Assembly: GCA_964642175.1 (NCBI GenBank)
Contig: CAZXOK010000007.1
Span: 62,001 to 126,000 of the forward strand
Length of the DNA: 64,000 nucleotides
Origin: JANQGG01 sp964642175
Lineage (GTDB): Bacteria; Bacteroidota; Chlorobiia; Chlorobiales; Chloroherpetonaceae
Reading direction: 5' to 3'
Shown: piece after piece, positions 1-7,836 of the stretch
Numbering within the stretch: the stretch's first letter is position 1
Layout of the letters: every line of letters begins with the position of its first letter
Position numbers and translations under genes: made by a program
The notes under the pieces: model-generated
Seen by the model: the letters and a program-made list of their open reading frames with translations, nothing else
Told to the model about the DNA's origin: nothing
Databases searched by the model: none

Positions 1-2
1 TG

Positions 3-479
3 TATAGCCGGCAGCCGTTGGATGCAACCCGGTTAGACCTGGCTCCTCCGGGGATTAAAACGCTTGTCAATACCTTTCATCATATGACACCACAGCAGGC
101 CAGAAGCATTCTGCAATCGGCCCGGGACAGCTATCAACCCCTGGTGATCTATGAAATGACCGACAATATTGTGCCATTTTGGGGGTGGGTGTTGCTTTTG
201 CCCGTAACAGTGCCCATTATGCTTCTGATAGCGGTTCTTCTGGTGCCATTTGTCAGACCCTTGCACTGGCAGGATATCTTTTTTACCTACATAATACCTG
301 TGATCCCACTTTTGGTGATCTGGGACAGCCTGGTTTCGTTTTTAAGAACCTATTCATTTGATGATATCCGGGCGTTGCTTCCGGAACCTGAGGATCAATA
401 CCAATGGAAGATTGAAAAAGTCAGGCAATTTGGCTGGTTACAACTGGGTTACGTGATCGTCGGGTGTCCAAACACCTAA
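3..479 (+). CDS. SAM-methyltransferase-like protein, C-terminal part (5' end outside window)
   Basis: The reading frame is open to the left edge, so only about 158 C-terminal residues are seen and the true start lies upstream. The first visible part (LVNTFHHM, then an 'ARSILQSA' helix and 'PLVIYEMTD') resembles the segment of class I SAM-dependent methyltransferase-like proteins that follows the Rossmann core. It is followed by two or three strongly hydrophobic segments (about residues 55-80 and 85-110 of the visible part), so the protein has a membrane-anchored tail. A TTG inside the frame at 18 could be called as a start, but the coding frame clearly continues upstream of it. The family assignment comes from memory of similar sequences; the substrate is unknown. 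It faces a second methyltransferase gene on the opposite strand. Confidence 0.6.
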   Translation, partial: YSRQPLDATRLDLAPPGIKTLVNTFHHMTPQQARSILQSARDSYQPLVIYEMTDNIVPFWGWVLLLPVTVPIMLLIAVLLVPFVRPLHWQDIFFTYIIPVIPLLVIWDSLVSFLRTYSFDDIRALLPEPEDQYQWKIEKVRQFGWLQLGYVIVGCPNT

Positions 480-523
480 AAAAGGCCTTCATAAGCACTT
501 TATTGCCATACAGACCGAAGAGC

Positions 524-1450
524 TTATGCCGGAAGCTTATCCAGAACGATGAGCACGTATTTACGGTCAGTTTTAAAAATCTCCGGATTAACGGTTTTAA
601 GCTCTTTTTCAATTTTCCTGTCGATGGACTCACGAAGTTTTGCCGAGAGATAAAATAGTTTCGGGAGTTTATACCTTAATTTTTCATAGGCAAAATGCCG
701 TGCCGGTTTCAGAAAACGATTCACATACATATCGGCGTAGGCGAGTGTCGGGAGTATATGCTGGGTGATATCCCGCTCGTAAGTTACCGACCATTTGAAC
801 TGTTTTGCCTTGGCAAAAAAAGAATCCAGGTGATGGGGTCTCTGGTTTTCACTTGTTTTGTTCAAACTGAAGTAGTCGATCACGATCCATCGGCCATGCG
901 GTAAAATTATCTTATCGGTTTGCTCAAAGGCCTTTTGCAGGGAGATGTATTGCAGCGACTCGGAATTAATGACCGTGCCATACGATTTGGTAGCTTTAAA
1001 TGTCTCGTATTTGCTGTGATGGGTCACCAATTGGGTGTAGGTTTGGTTGATGAACTCAATCTGGTTTTTATTAGGCGTTAAACTTTCCACGTCTAAGCCC
1101 TTATCACTCAATAATTTTGATAATCCACCCATGCCGCATCCGACATCCAACACCGGATGCTTTGTATCCTTAACATGTTCCAGAATATTTTCAGCATACC
1201 TGATCTGGGCATCTTCGAACTGCTGAAACGAAATGGTTTCAGGTTTTATATGGATATCCTCAAAATACCCGTAATGCAACATGTTGTTGGTTAGGATCTG
1301 CGAATAAAGGTATAGCTCAAGGTCGTAAGAGGATTTATCATATTTTTGATTCTGCTTGGCAAATCCTGACGCTTTGATCCATTGCAGGGGATTCAGAAAC
1401 GGGTATAAAGTCTTCATAAGCTTTTGCTGGTCATCTAAGTGCGAGATCAA
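524..1450 (-). CDS. Class I SAM-dependent methyltransferase
   Basis: 308 residues. Motif I, the SAM-binding glycine loop, is plain as 'VLDVGCGMGGLSKLL' near residues 98-112, followed by an acidic strand end ('DVESLTPNKNQ') as in the cyclopropane synthase / tocopherol methyltransferase-like group. The C-terminal third is helical and basic and probably forms the substrate lid. The N-terminal 90 residues, with 'NNMLHYGYF', resemble the part of small-molecule methyltransferases that precedes the Rossmann core. Methyl transfer to a small molecule or lipid is inferred; the sequence does not show the acceptor. The gene converges with the partial gene at 3-479 and is followed on the same strand side by a second, broken methyltransferase gene. 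Confidence 0.7.
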   Translation of the reverse strand: MISHLDDQQKLMKTLYPFLNPLQWIKASGFAKQNQKYDKSSYDLELYLYSQILTNNMLHYGYFEDIHIKPETISFQQFEDAQIRYAENILEHVKDTKHPVLDVGCGMGGLSKLLSDKGLDVESLTPNKNQIEFINQTYTQLVTHHSKYETFKATKSYGTVINSESLQYISLQKAFEQTDKIILPHGRWIVIDYFSLNKTSENQRPHHLDSFFAKAKQFKWSVTYERDITQHILPTLAYADMYVNRFLKPARHFAYEKLRYKLPKLFYLSAKLRESIDRKIEKELKTVNPEIFKTDRKYVLIVLDKLPA

Positions 1451-1684
1451 TGGCTTAAGACCTAATCATCACCCAAAGAACAAATGATGTTAAAGTAAAT
1501 TGTGATTGTTCAGGTAAGTAAAATAATCTTTACTGAACTTTCACAAAATTTCTCTGAATATTGTTAATCATAGAATGGGTATGATTGGCCCATGCAAACA
1601 TGTTTCGCAGCAGCCTCTCCGTTATGGAAATAAAACCAATCATTTTCCTGATTATGCCACTATGAAACAGGGATACATATCTTA

Positions 1685-2298
1685 TTATTTTTGAACCACA
1701 TAGCACCGAGCTTTCAAGCGTTGAGTTCGCTGGGGATCCATATAAGCTGTGTACTGCAGATCGCGTAACGGACGAAAATGAGTTGCCTGGCAGAAAGATT
1801 GAATCTCAGACCCGGCATGGCGGTAGATGGTGACGGGATGGGAAGCTTTGGCTTGCCGGGCACTCACCTCGATGCTGTTGGATTCATCTGCGGTTTGATC
1901 CAGTACCGTAAACAAAAACAAACCATTCGGACGCAAGATCCGGGCCGCTTCACAAAAAATCAACTTTAACGATTTAAAGAATGGAAAAACCCCGCTGCAG
2001 ATAATATGATCCATCGACCGACTGGCATAGGGATACGGTGTCTCCAGCAGGTTGTGCGTGTTTAAATTATGGAAACCCTTCGTCCGGCAATAGTCAAGCA
2101 TCTCTGGTGAATTATCCATACCATGAACCACCAGACCACAACTTTATGAAACAATTCGGCGCTCAGACCTGTGCCGATACCAAGATCCAGGATTGTTTGA
2201 CGGGTTTGCACAAATTTGAATGAGAGACCAAACAGGATTTCCGATCCAAACCAACCGGTGGCTTCAGCCTCCTGATCGTAACTATTTTTTTCAGTCAT
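1685..2298 (-). pseudogene. Frameshifted class I SAM-dependent methyltransferase
   Basis: Two overlapping minus-strand frames together make one ordinary methyltransferase of about 204 residues. The first (2298 down to about 2145) gives the start and motif I 'ILDLGIGTGLSAELFHK'. The second, in another frame, carries on with 'GLVVHGMDNSPEML', the expected second strand, then 'MDHIICSGVFPFF' and 'AARILRPNGLFLFTVLD' (motifs II and III). The switch falls at about 2140-2150, where one base appears to be missing. Neither half would fold alone. Either the gene is recently broken, or the base was lost in sequencing or assembly; the sequence alone cannot separate these. Confidence 0.75.
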
Positions 2299-2694
2299 AG
2301 ATCTCCATTTATGGTTTTAAAACGCCTTAAGCAACTCGGTTATAAAATAATCAGCAAACCGCTACAGAAAAAATTAACTCCTAAGCCCAAAAGGGGTATT
2401 CGGATGTTCATCCAATCCATTGTGAGAACAGCACGGTAAGTGCCGGTTTTCAAACACATCCTTTGGGGAAGCCCCCACCCACACCTGTATAAATGTTGTA
2501 TAATATAAATTATGTAAAGTTAATGGGAGTATTTTGAATATCAAACTTATGGTCTTGATATGTTTTTAGTCTTTATGAGCCCGATGTTCTCATTACTTTC
2601 ACTGGATGTGGTTTTCGGCTTGAGTTGTTTTTTAGGTATATTCAATAAACAAGACATTAATTTAAAAAACATCCTTTAATTAGAAGGACCTCTT
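2299..2694. other. Intergenic region, no clear gene
   Basis: About 400 bases between the divergently placed broken methyltransferase and the E2 gene. It is AT-rich in its second half and should hold the E2 promoter, but I see no strong TAnnTTTG-type promoter, no terminator hairpin and no convincing ORF. A short purine-rich ribosome-binding stretch (agaagga) sits just before the E2 start. Confidence 0.5.
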
Positions 2695-4071
2695 ATGGCA
2701 AAGATTGATATGGTGATGCCTAAAATGGGTGAAAGCATCATGGAAGGCACCATTTTAAAATGGCATAAAGCTGTTGGCGATGCCGTTGAAAAAGACGAAA
2801 ATATTCTGGATATCGCCACGGACAAAGTCGATGCCGAAGTCCCGGCAACGGAAAGCGGCATCCTGGCTGAAATATTATTTGAAGAAGGCGCTGATGTGCC
2901 GGTTGGTGATGTCATAGCCCGGATTGAAACCGATAAAAACGCAGATATCGGTTCTCAGAAACCAACACCTGAGACCCCGGTGAAAACCGATAAAGCTGAC
3001 GAGGAGGCGCCCCCGCAAAAAGCACCATCTTCTGAGCCTGCTACCGAAACTGTAGCCCAATCCGAACCATCTCAGGAAAAGCCGGCTTCCGGGCGGTTTT
3101 ACTCACCGGTTGTTATGGCCATAGCTCAGCAAGAAGGCATACCTATGTCTGAACTTGATGCCATCAAAGGCTCAGGGATAAACCAACGTGTTACCAAGAA
3201 AGACATCCAAGGTTACCTGAAAACCCGTTCCGGCGCTGCTCCTGCCGCTGCACCGGCAGCGCCAGCAAGCGCACCAGCTTCGGCAGCTTCTTCAACACCT
3301 GCAGCTTCTTCTCCGGGATCACATCAACCACCCGTGGTCTATGATCCGGAACGCTCCGAAGTTATTGTTATGGATAACATGCGCCGCCTGATCGCCGAAC
3401 ACATGGTGCGCTCCAAGCAAACTTCGGCTCATGTAACCTCTGTCTCCGAGGCCGATGTAACCGGATTGGTTAAGCTCGTTAAATCCAGGAAGAAAGCCTT
3501 CCAGGATGCCAATGGTATTAAACTCACCTTTACACCCTTCATGGTAGATGCCTGCATCAAAACCCTGAAGCAGTACCCCATGGTAAATGCGTCTGTAAAT
3601 GGCAACGAGATCATTCTGAAAAAATACATCAATTTCGGCATAGCAGTTGCTTTAGGCGAAGATGGCGCCGGCGGTTTGATCGTCCCGGTCATAAAAAATG
3701 CCGACGAAATGAACCTGGTTGGACTTTCCCGCTCCATCGGTGATTTAGCTCAGCGTGCCCGCGAAAAGAAACTTCAACCCGATGAAATCCAGGGCGGCAC
3801 CTTTACACTCACAAACTACGGCACTTCCGGAAACCTGTTTGGCGCACCCATCATCAACCAGCCCCAGGTGGCCATTTTAGGCACCGGTGCTATTGTTAAA
3901 CGCCCGATGGTCCATACCCTGGACGATGGCACCGACAGCATCGTTATCCGGTCTATGATGTATTGCTCGCTTTCGTACGATCACCGCATTATTGATGGCT
4001 CGCTTGCCGGGGCGTTCCTGCAGCAATTGGTTAAAAACCTGGAATCCTATAATGAACAAACCATACTCTGA
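2695..4071 (+). CDS. Dihydrolipoamide acyltransferase (E2) of a 2-oxoacid dehydrogenase complex
   Basis: 458 residues with the three-part layout of E2 proteins. Residues 1-78 form one lipoyl domain, with the lipoylated lysine K44 in the 'TDKVDAEV' turn. An acidic, Ala/Pro-rich linker follows, then the peripheral subunit-binding domain (about 120-160, 'SPVVMAIAQQEGI'), a long Ala/Pro linker (about 178-200) and the catalytic acyltransferase domain, ending with the active-site motif DHRIIDG (429-435: His430, Asp434). It moves acyl groups from E1 to CoA inside the cytoplasmic complex. Whether it serves pyruvate, branched-chain or another 2-oxoacid cannot be read from the sequence. No E1 or E3 gene is nearby, but lipA, which makes the cofactor for K44, follows 79 bases later. 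The start has a purine-rich ribosome site. Confidence 0.93.
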   Translation: MAKIDMVMPKMGESIMEGTILKWHKAVGDAVEKDENILDIATDKVDAEVPATESGILAEILFEEGADVPVGDVIARIETDKNADIGSQKPTPETPVKTDKADEEAPPQKAPSSEPATETVAQSEPSQEKPASGRFYSPVVMAIAQQEGIPMSELDAIKGSGINQRVTKKDIQGYLKTRSGAAPAAAPAAPASAPASAASSTPAASSPGSHQPPVVYDPERSEVIVMDNMRRLIAEHMVRSKQTSAHVTSVSEADVTGLVKLVKSRKKAFQDANGIKLTFTPFMVDACIKTLKQYPMVNASVNGNEIILKKYINFGIAVALGEDGAGGLIVPVIKNADEMNLVGLSRSIGDLAQRAREKKLQPDEIQGGTFTLTNYGTSGNLFGAPIINQPQVAILGTGAIVKRPMVHTLDDGTDSIVIRSMMYCSLSYDHRIIDGSLAGAFLQQLVKNLESYNEQTIL

Positions 4072-4150
4072 AGCTGGTGACACTCAAAGATAGCACGAAA
4101 CAATTTTAGTATAACTTGTTGAATATAAATGCATTAACTGTTTTTAGCCA

Positions 4151-5032
4151 ATGTCAGAAGAAACAGAAAGACCGCAGAAATCCAAACGCCCGGCCTGGTT
4201 AAAAGTGGGCCTGCCTTCAGGTGATGGTTACCGCAGGATCAAGTCTATTGTGGATACCAACCGGGTGCATACCGTTTGCCAGGAAGCCCGATGCCCGAAT
4301 ATTGGCGAGTGCTGGGCCTGCGGCACCGGCACATTCATGATCCTTGGGGATACCTGCAGCCGGGCTTGTGGGTTTTGTGCGGTTAAAACGGGCAAATCCA
4401 TGGAACTTGATCACGATGAACCCCGCCGTGTAGCCGAAAGCGCCCGGCTGATGGGTCTGAAACACGTGGTCATCACCAGTGTTAACCGCGATTATCTGCC
4501 CGATGGGGGTGCCGGAATCTGGGCCGAAACCATTCGCCAGGTCAGGAAAGCGCTACCAAAAGCCACCCTGGAAGTGCTCATACCTGATTTTGAAGGCCAC
4601 ACCCCGGATATGGATACCGTATTTCAAGAGCAACCCGATATCCTGAACCACAACCTTGAAACCGTTCCCCGACTCTACCCCGCTGTTCGTCCGCAAGCCA
4701 TCTATCAGCGCTCGCTCAATCTGTTAGCCTATGCCAAAAGCCAATATGGGCTTAAAACCAAGTCCGGACTCATGGTTGGCCTGGGCGAAGACCCCCGTGA
4801 AGTTCAGGATGCCATGAAACAGCTCAAAGCTGCCCAATGCGACCTCTTGACCCTCGGCCAGTACCTGCAACCTACACCGGCCCATATCGCTGTGGAAAGG
4901 TTTGTAACACCCGAGGAATTTGAGCAATACCGAATTTATGGCCTGGAGCTCGGCTTTATGCATGTTGAATCGGCGCCGCTGGTTCGAAGCTCTTACCATG
5001 CGGCCATGCCCAAATTACACATCAACTCATAA
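4151..5032 (+). CDS. lipA: Lipoyl synthase
   Basis: 293 residues, normal for LipA. This radical SAM enzyme inserts two sulfur atoms into octanoyl chains on E2 and GcvH proteins. Both iron-sulfur clusters are visible: the auxiliary cluster cysteines C43, C48 and C54 ('CQEARCPNIGEC') and the radical SAM triad C69-x3-C73-x2-C76 ('CSRACGFC'). The C-terminal 'RSSY' motif that ligates the auxiliary cluster is present ('LVRSSYHA'). It lies just downstream of an E2 gene, a natural pairing of enzyme and lipoylation target, probably in one transcript. Confidence 0.97.
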   Translation: MSEETERPQKSKRPAWLKVGLPSGDGYRRIKSIVDTNRVHTVCQEARCPNIGECWACGTGTFMILGDTCSRACGFCAVKTGKSMELDHDEPRRVAESARLMGLKHVVITSVNRDYLPDGGAGIWAETIRQVRKALPKATLEVLIPDFEGHTPDMDTVFQEQPDILNHNLETVPRLYPAVRPQAIYQRSLNLLAYAKSQYGLKTKSGLMVGLGEDPREVQDAMKQLKAAQCDLLTLGQYLQPTPAHIAVERFVTPEEFEQYRIYGLELGFMHVESAPLVRSSYHAAMPKLHINS

Positions 5033-5062
5033 ACGTATTCAAAAAAACATTCGCTATTTACT

Positions 5063-5656
5063 ATGTCACCTGATCTGCAAATTTACCTCTATTGGGCCAT
5101 TGGCCTTGTTTTAGGCTATGTTGTCCTAAAAGATGAACTCAAAACCATAAACACCACCTTTGATACCCGCCGCATCCTGCTCATCATAGGTATGGCCGTT
5201 GTGGTGTTGTTAAATGTGGAGATCTACAGCAATTCTACCTCGTATGGCTCCAGGGAGCTGGATATGCTAACCCTGATCGTATTTTCCATTGGCAACGGCA
5301 TCGCCGAAACCCTGGTCTTTTTCAGCCTGTTCAAAATTGCAGAAAACCTGGTGGGAAAAGTGTCTCAAAATCCCTGGGTATTATTTATATCCGGCTTCTT
5401 TGTGTTTATGATCTACTCCGGGCTCATTCACGGATTGTTCTGGCTAGATATCCTGCCGGAGCACATCGTCGATACGCCCGAAAATGCCTTCTACCGCAGT
5501 TTGTTCATGCCGATTCAAATCATGCTCGCCCTGGGCTGGTCGCTCAGCTTTTTCTGGTACCGCGACCTTTACGCCATTTTTCTTTTCCACGGTCTCGTGG
5601 ATGCCACCATGGTGTATTGCGTAAGGTTTTCGTTCTTCCCACCCGTTTTCTCTTAG
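5063..5656 (+). CDS. Multi-pass membrane protein, possibly a divergent CPBP-type protease
   Basis: 197 residues with about five or six hydrophobic segments (around 7-22, 38-55, 68-95, 108-130, 150-165, 175-190). The order 'GIAETLVFFSLF', 'YSGLIHGLFWLD', 'FLFHGLVDATM' recalls the EExxxR, FxxxH and HxxxN/D motifs of CPBP intramembrane proteases. However, only one Glu remains in the first motif and the Arg is missing, so protease activity is doubtful. It starts 30 bases after lipA and is probably co-transcribed. Its TAG stop overlaps the first bases of the inverted repeat that opens the following repeat block, so an insertion may have defined the present C-terminus. Confidence 0.7.
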   Translation: MSPDLQIYLYWAIGLVLGYVVLKDELKTINTTFDTRRILLIIGMAVVVLLNVEIYSNSTSYGSRELDMLTLIVFSIGNGIAETLVFFSLFKIAENLVGKVSQNPWVLFISGFFVFMIYSGLIHGLFWLDILPEHIVDTPENAFYRSLFMPIQIMLALGWSLSFFWYRDLYAIFLFHGLVDATMVYCVRFSFFPPVFS

Positions 5657-5710
5657 GCTGATCTGGCCATACCGGGGACGCCCCCACATAAAGAGCGCTT
5701 ATTTGTGTCA

Positions 5711-5729
5711 TGCCGGATCATGTCCGGCA
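5711..5729. repeat. Short palindrome tgccgga-n5-tccggca
   Basis: A 7-bp perfect inverted repeat (8 bp with the flanking a/t) around a 5-base loop. It resembles the tgccggatc-type intergenic palindromes scattered in many bacterial genomes. It is not followed by a T-run, so it is a repeat rather than a terminator. Confidence 0.6.
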
Positions 5730-5751
5730 TCCGGAAACACATTCCCTATGC

Positions 5752-5983
5752 TGTTCCCTTCGGCAAGCTTAGGGAACACAAGCGTTTTAATCAAATGCCA
5801 ATTCGTCTGATAAGTAAAAAGTCGGGCTATAAAGAATGGAACGCTGAGCCTGCCGAAGCGGTGTGCTGAGAGGTATGCTGAGCCTGCCAAAGCACCTCCG
5901 AAACACCTTTCCGAAATGTGTGCGCTGAGCTTGTCGAAGCGCCGATTTTCAACATGCTGTTCCCTTCGGCTTGCAGAGGGAAC
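5752..5983. repeat. Two copies of a gttccct/agggaac hairpin
   Basis: Copy 1 spans 5752-5778 (tgttccct ... agggaaca) and copy 2 spans 5959-5983 (gttccct ... agggaac). Both have loops beginning tcggc and are in the same orientation. They bracket the ctgagcctgccgaagc copies inside the repeat block. Confidence 0.6.
5842..5941. repeat. Three copies of a cgctgagcctgccgaagcg-type motif
   Basis: Copies lie at 5842-5860 (cgctgagcctgccgaagcg), 5877-5893 (gctgagcctgccaaagc) and 5923-5941 (cgctgagcttgtcgaagcg). All are on the same strand and differ by one to three bases. Each copy is weakly self-complementary (cgct...agcg). Motifs of this type are dispersed repeats in many Bacteroidota genomes (from memory). 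Confidence 0.65.
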
Positions 5984-6056
5984 TGGAGGCGTTGTCTATG
6001 GCCAAATCAGCCTGAACACGTCCAAAACAGAAGACCTGAAAATATTTTAATTTTTT

Positions 6057-6088
6057 TTGATAATTCTTGAAACCTCATGTAAGTTTTG
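6057..6088 (+). promoter_or_regulatory. Candidate Bacteroidota-type promoter for the NAD(P)-binding protein gene
   Basis: TTG at 6057-6059, a 20-base spacer, then TAAGTTTT(G) at 6080-6088. The Bacteroidota primary sigma factor pattern is TTG-N19-21-TAnnTTTG, so seven of eight -7 positions fit. Expected transcription start is about 60 bases before the ATG at 6152. Confidence 0.45.
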
Positions 6089-6151
6089 GTCGTTAGTTGA
6101 TGTAAATATCAATAACAATTACTATTAATAAATATAACTAACATTCACACC

Positions 6152-6865
6152 ATGGAAAATCAAACAACACCCCAATTCAACGGAAAAGTATTAGTTGCCG
6201 GTGCAACAGGTAAAACCGGACAATGGATTATCAATCGTTTACAAAGTTACGGAATACCGGTACGGGCACTGGTTCGCTCAGACGAGAAAGGCAAATCACT
6301 TGGCGAAGGTATTGATTATGTTGTAGGTCGAGTACAAAGTTCAGATGATTTAAAGAAAGCAGTAGATGGATGTGATGCTGTAATCTCTGCTTTGGGCGCC
6401 AGTGCTATTTTTGGAGATGCCTCTCCTTCCGAAGTGGATAAAGACGGCGTTATTCGCCTGGTAGATGCTGCTGCGGAAGCCGGCATTAAAAAGTTCGTGA
6501 TCGTGAGTTCCTTGTGTGTAACCCGCCCGCTCCATCCGATGAACCTGTTCGGCGGTGTGCTCACCATGAAACTGGCCGGTGAAGATCACCTGAGAAAAGT
6601 ATTTTCTGAAGAAGGCCGTTCTTACACGGTTGTTCGTCCGGGTGGCTTGAAAGATGGCGAGCCGTTCCAGCAGAAAATCATGTTCGATAAAGGTGATAAG
6701 CTCTCATCTGGTTCGGTCAACCGCAGTGATGTAGCCGAGGTAGCCGTACTTTCGTTGTGGTTGGAAAATGCCAAAAACGAAACCTTTGAAATGATCAGCA
6801 TCGGCGATGAAAAACAGGAATCTCTGGCACCTTATTTTGATAGTTTAGAGAGCATGGCCGTGTAA
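6152..6865 (+). CDS. NAD(P)-binding Rossmann protein, atypical SDR family
   Basis: 237 residues. The N-terminal dinucleotide loop is 'VLVAGATGKTGQWI' (GxxGxxG, about residues 13-26), followed by a basic 'VRALVRSDEK' that suggests NADP(H). 'CDAVISALGAS' and 'AGIKKFVIVSSL' follow in the positions expected for atypical SDRs (TIC62/NmrA-like). The Tyr-x3-Lys active site of classical SDRs is not seen, so it may bind a nucleotide for sensing or reduce an unknown partner. It is a single-gene transcription unit: a candidate promoter lies upstream and a strong terminator directly downstream. Confidence 0.85.
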   Translation: MENQTTPQFNGKVLVAGATGKTGQWIINRLQSYGIPVRALVRSDEKGKSLGEGIDYVVGRVQSSDDLKKAVDGCDAVISALGASAIFGDASPSEVDKDGVIRLVDAAAEAGIKKFVIVSSLCVTRPLHPMNLFGGVLTMKLAGEDHLRKVFSEEGRSYTVVRPGGLKDGEPFQQKIMFDKGDKLSSGSVNRSDVAEVAVLSLWLENAKNETFEMISIGDEKQESLAPYFDSLESMAV

Positions 6866-6895
6866 TTTAAAAGTTAAGTACATTAATCTCATCAT

Positions 6896-6936
6896 AGTGG
6901 ATACAATCGATTGTTGGTTGTATCCACTTTTTTTTT
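6896..6936 (+). terminator. Rho-independent terminator
   Basis: A 10-bp perfect stem agtggataca / tgtatccact (6896-6905 and 6919-6928) is followed directly by nine T residues. It ends the transcript of the NAD(P)-binding protein gene. Confidence 0.92.
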
Positions 6937-7061
6937 GGCCCGAAACCCGCAGAGTCTTCAGTCTGCCGGAAAATTAATCCATGAAATGTGTATTTTATAA
7001 CCCATACACCTGTTGCTGTGTGTATCGGGCATCACAACCATAGATTTTTAAACCTGTTGTT

Positions 7062-7748
7062 ATGAGTTCATTTAAAGCCATCATTTTCGACCTGGGCGGC
7101 ACACTCCTGCACCTGGATTACCCATACATTTCCACTGAACTTCGCAAGCATGGCTACGAGATTGCCGAGCCGGATTTTTTTGAATCGGTTTCCCGGATCA
7201 ACCATAAAATGGAAGAAGTGTTGGCGGCCAACCCGGCTTCCACCGATGCCTCGCGCTGGCAAATTTATTTCGACTGGCTTTGTGATGAACTGCAGGTGGA
7301 GCTGGATCGGGACAACTTTATTTTGAACCGGCTAAAACCCCGGCATGCCTCCCACAACCTGTGGAACTACGTGTTACCGGGCACGCAAGAGTTGCTCAAA
7401 ACCCTCAAAAGCAGTTACCGTCTGGCCATGATCTCTAACTCGGACGGACGCGCGGAGCAAAAAACCGTGCAATATGGCTTAAGGCCTCACCTGGAATTTG
7501 TGATCGACTCGCACTGTGTGGGTATTGAAAAACCCGACCCGAAAATCTTTAAACTTGCCCTGGAAAAACTTTCGCTCTACCCCGGCGATTGCCTCTATAT
7601 TGGTGATATTTATTCTATTGATGTGGTGGGTTCAAGAGCTGCCGGCCTGACACCCATTTTGATTGATACCCTGTATTATCATCGCAAAGATTGCCATGTT
7701 ATCCCCTCTTTATTCCATCTCCCAGAGTTGTTAGTCTCACTCTCATAA
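7062..7748 (+). CDS. HAD-superfamily hydrolase (putative phosphatase)
   Basis: 228 residues. Motif I is 'IIFDLGGTLLHL': the nucleophile Asp is present, but the usual second Asp (DxD) is Gly, as in the DLGG subgroup of HAD enzymes. Motif II is 'MISNSDGR', motif III Lys is in 'GIEKPDPKIF' and motif IV is 'YIGDIYSIDVVGSRAAG'. The helical cap lies between motifs I and II (C1 type). A cytoplasmic small-molecule phosphatase is likely; the substrate is unknown. Because the acid/base Asp is replaced, other activities (dehalogenase-like, or none) remain possible. Confidence 0.85.
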   Translation: MSSFKAIIFDLGGTLLHLDYPYISTELRKHGYEIAEPDFFESVSRINHKMEEVLAANPASTDASRWQIYFDWLCDELQVELDRDNFILNRLKPRHASHNLWNYVLPGTQELLKTLKSSYRLAMISNSDGRAEQKTVQYGLRPHLEFVIDSHCVGIEKPDPKIFKLALEKLSLYPGDCLYIGDIYSIDVVGSRAAGLTPILIDTLYYHRKDCHVIPSLFHLPELLVSLS

Positions 7749-7836
7749 ACGATTAATGCGTGTTTATTTCTCGATTTATAACATTCATATATACATGAAT
7801 ATATTTTACTTAACTTATTTATTAATAAGTATATAA

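Larger units (their letters stand above)
5655..6013. repeat. MITE-like repeat block with 17-bp terminal inverted repeats
   Basis: The left end aggctgatctggccata (5655-5671) and the right end tatggccaaatcagcct (5997-6013) are inverted copies with one mismatch. The roughly 325 bases between them hold no ORF but are packed with short repeats: a tgccgga hairpin at 5711-5729, two tgttccct/agggaac hairpins and three copies of a ctgagcctgccgaagc-type motif. This architecture (non-coding, inverted ends, internal palindromes) is that of a miniature inverted-repeat or REP-type mosaic. I see no target-site duplication, so insertion as a single unit is inference. Confidence 0.6.
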
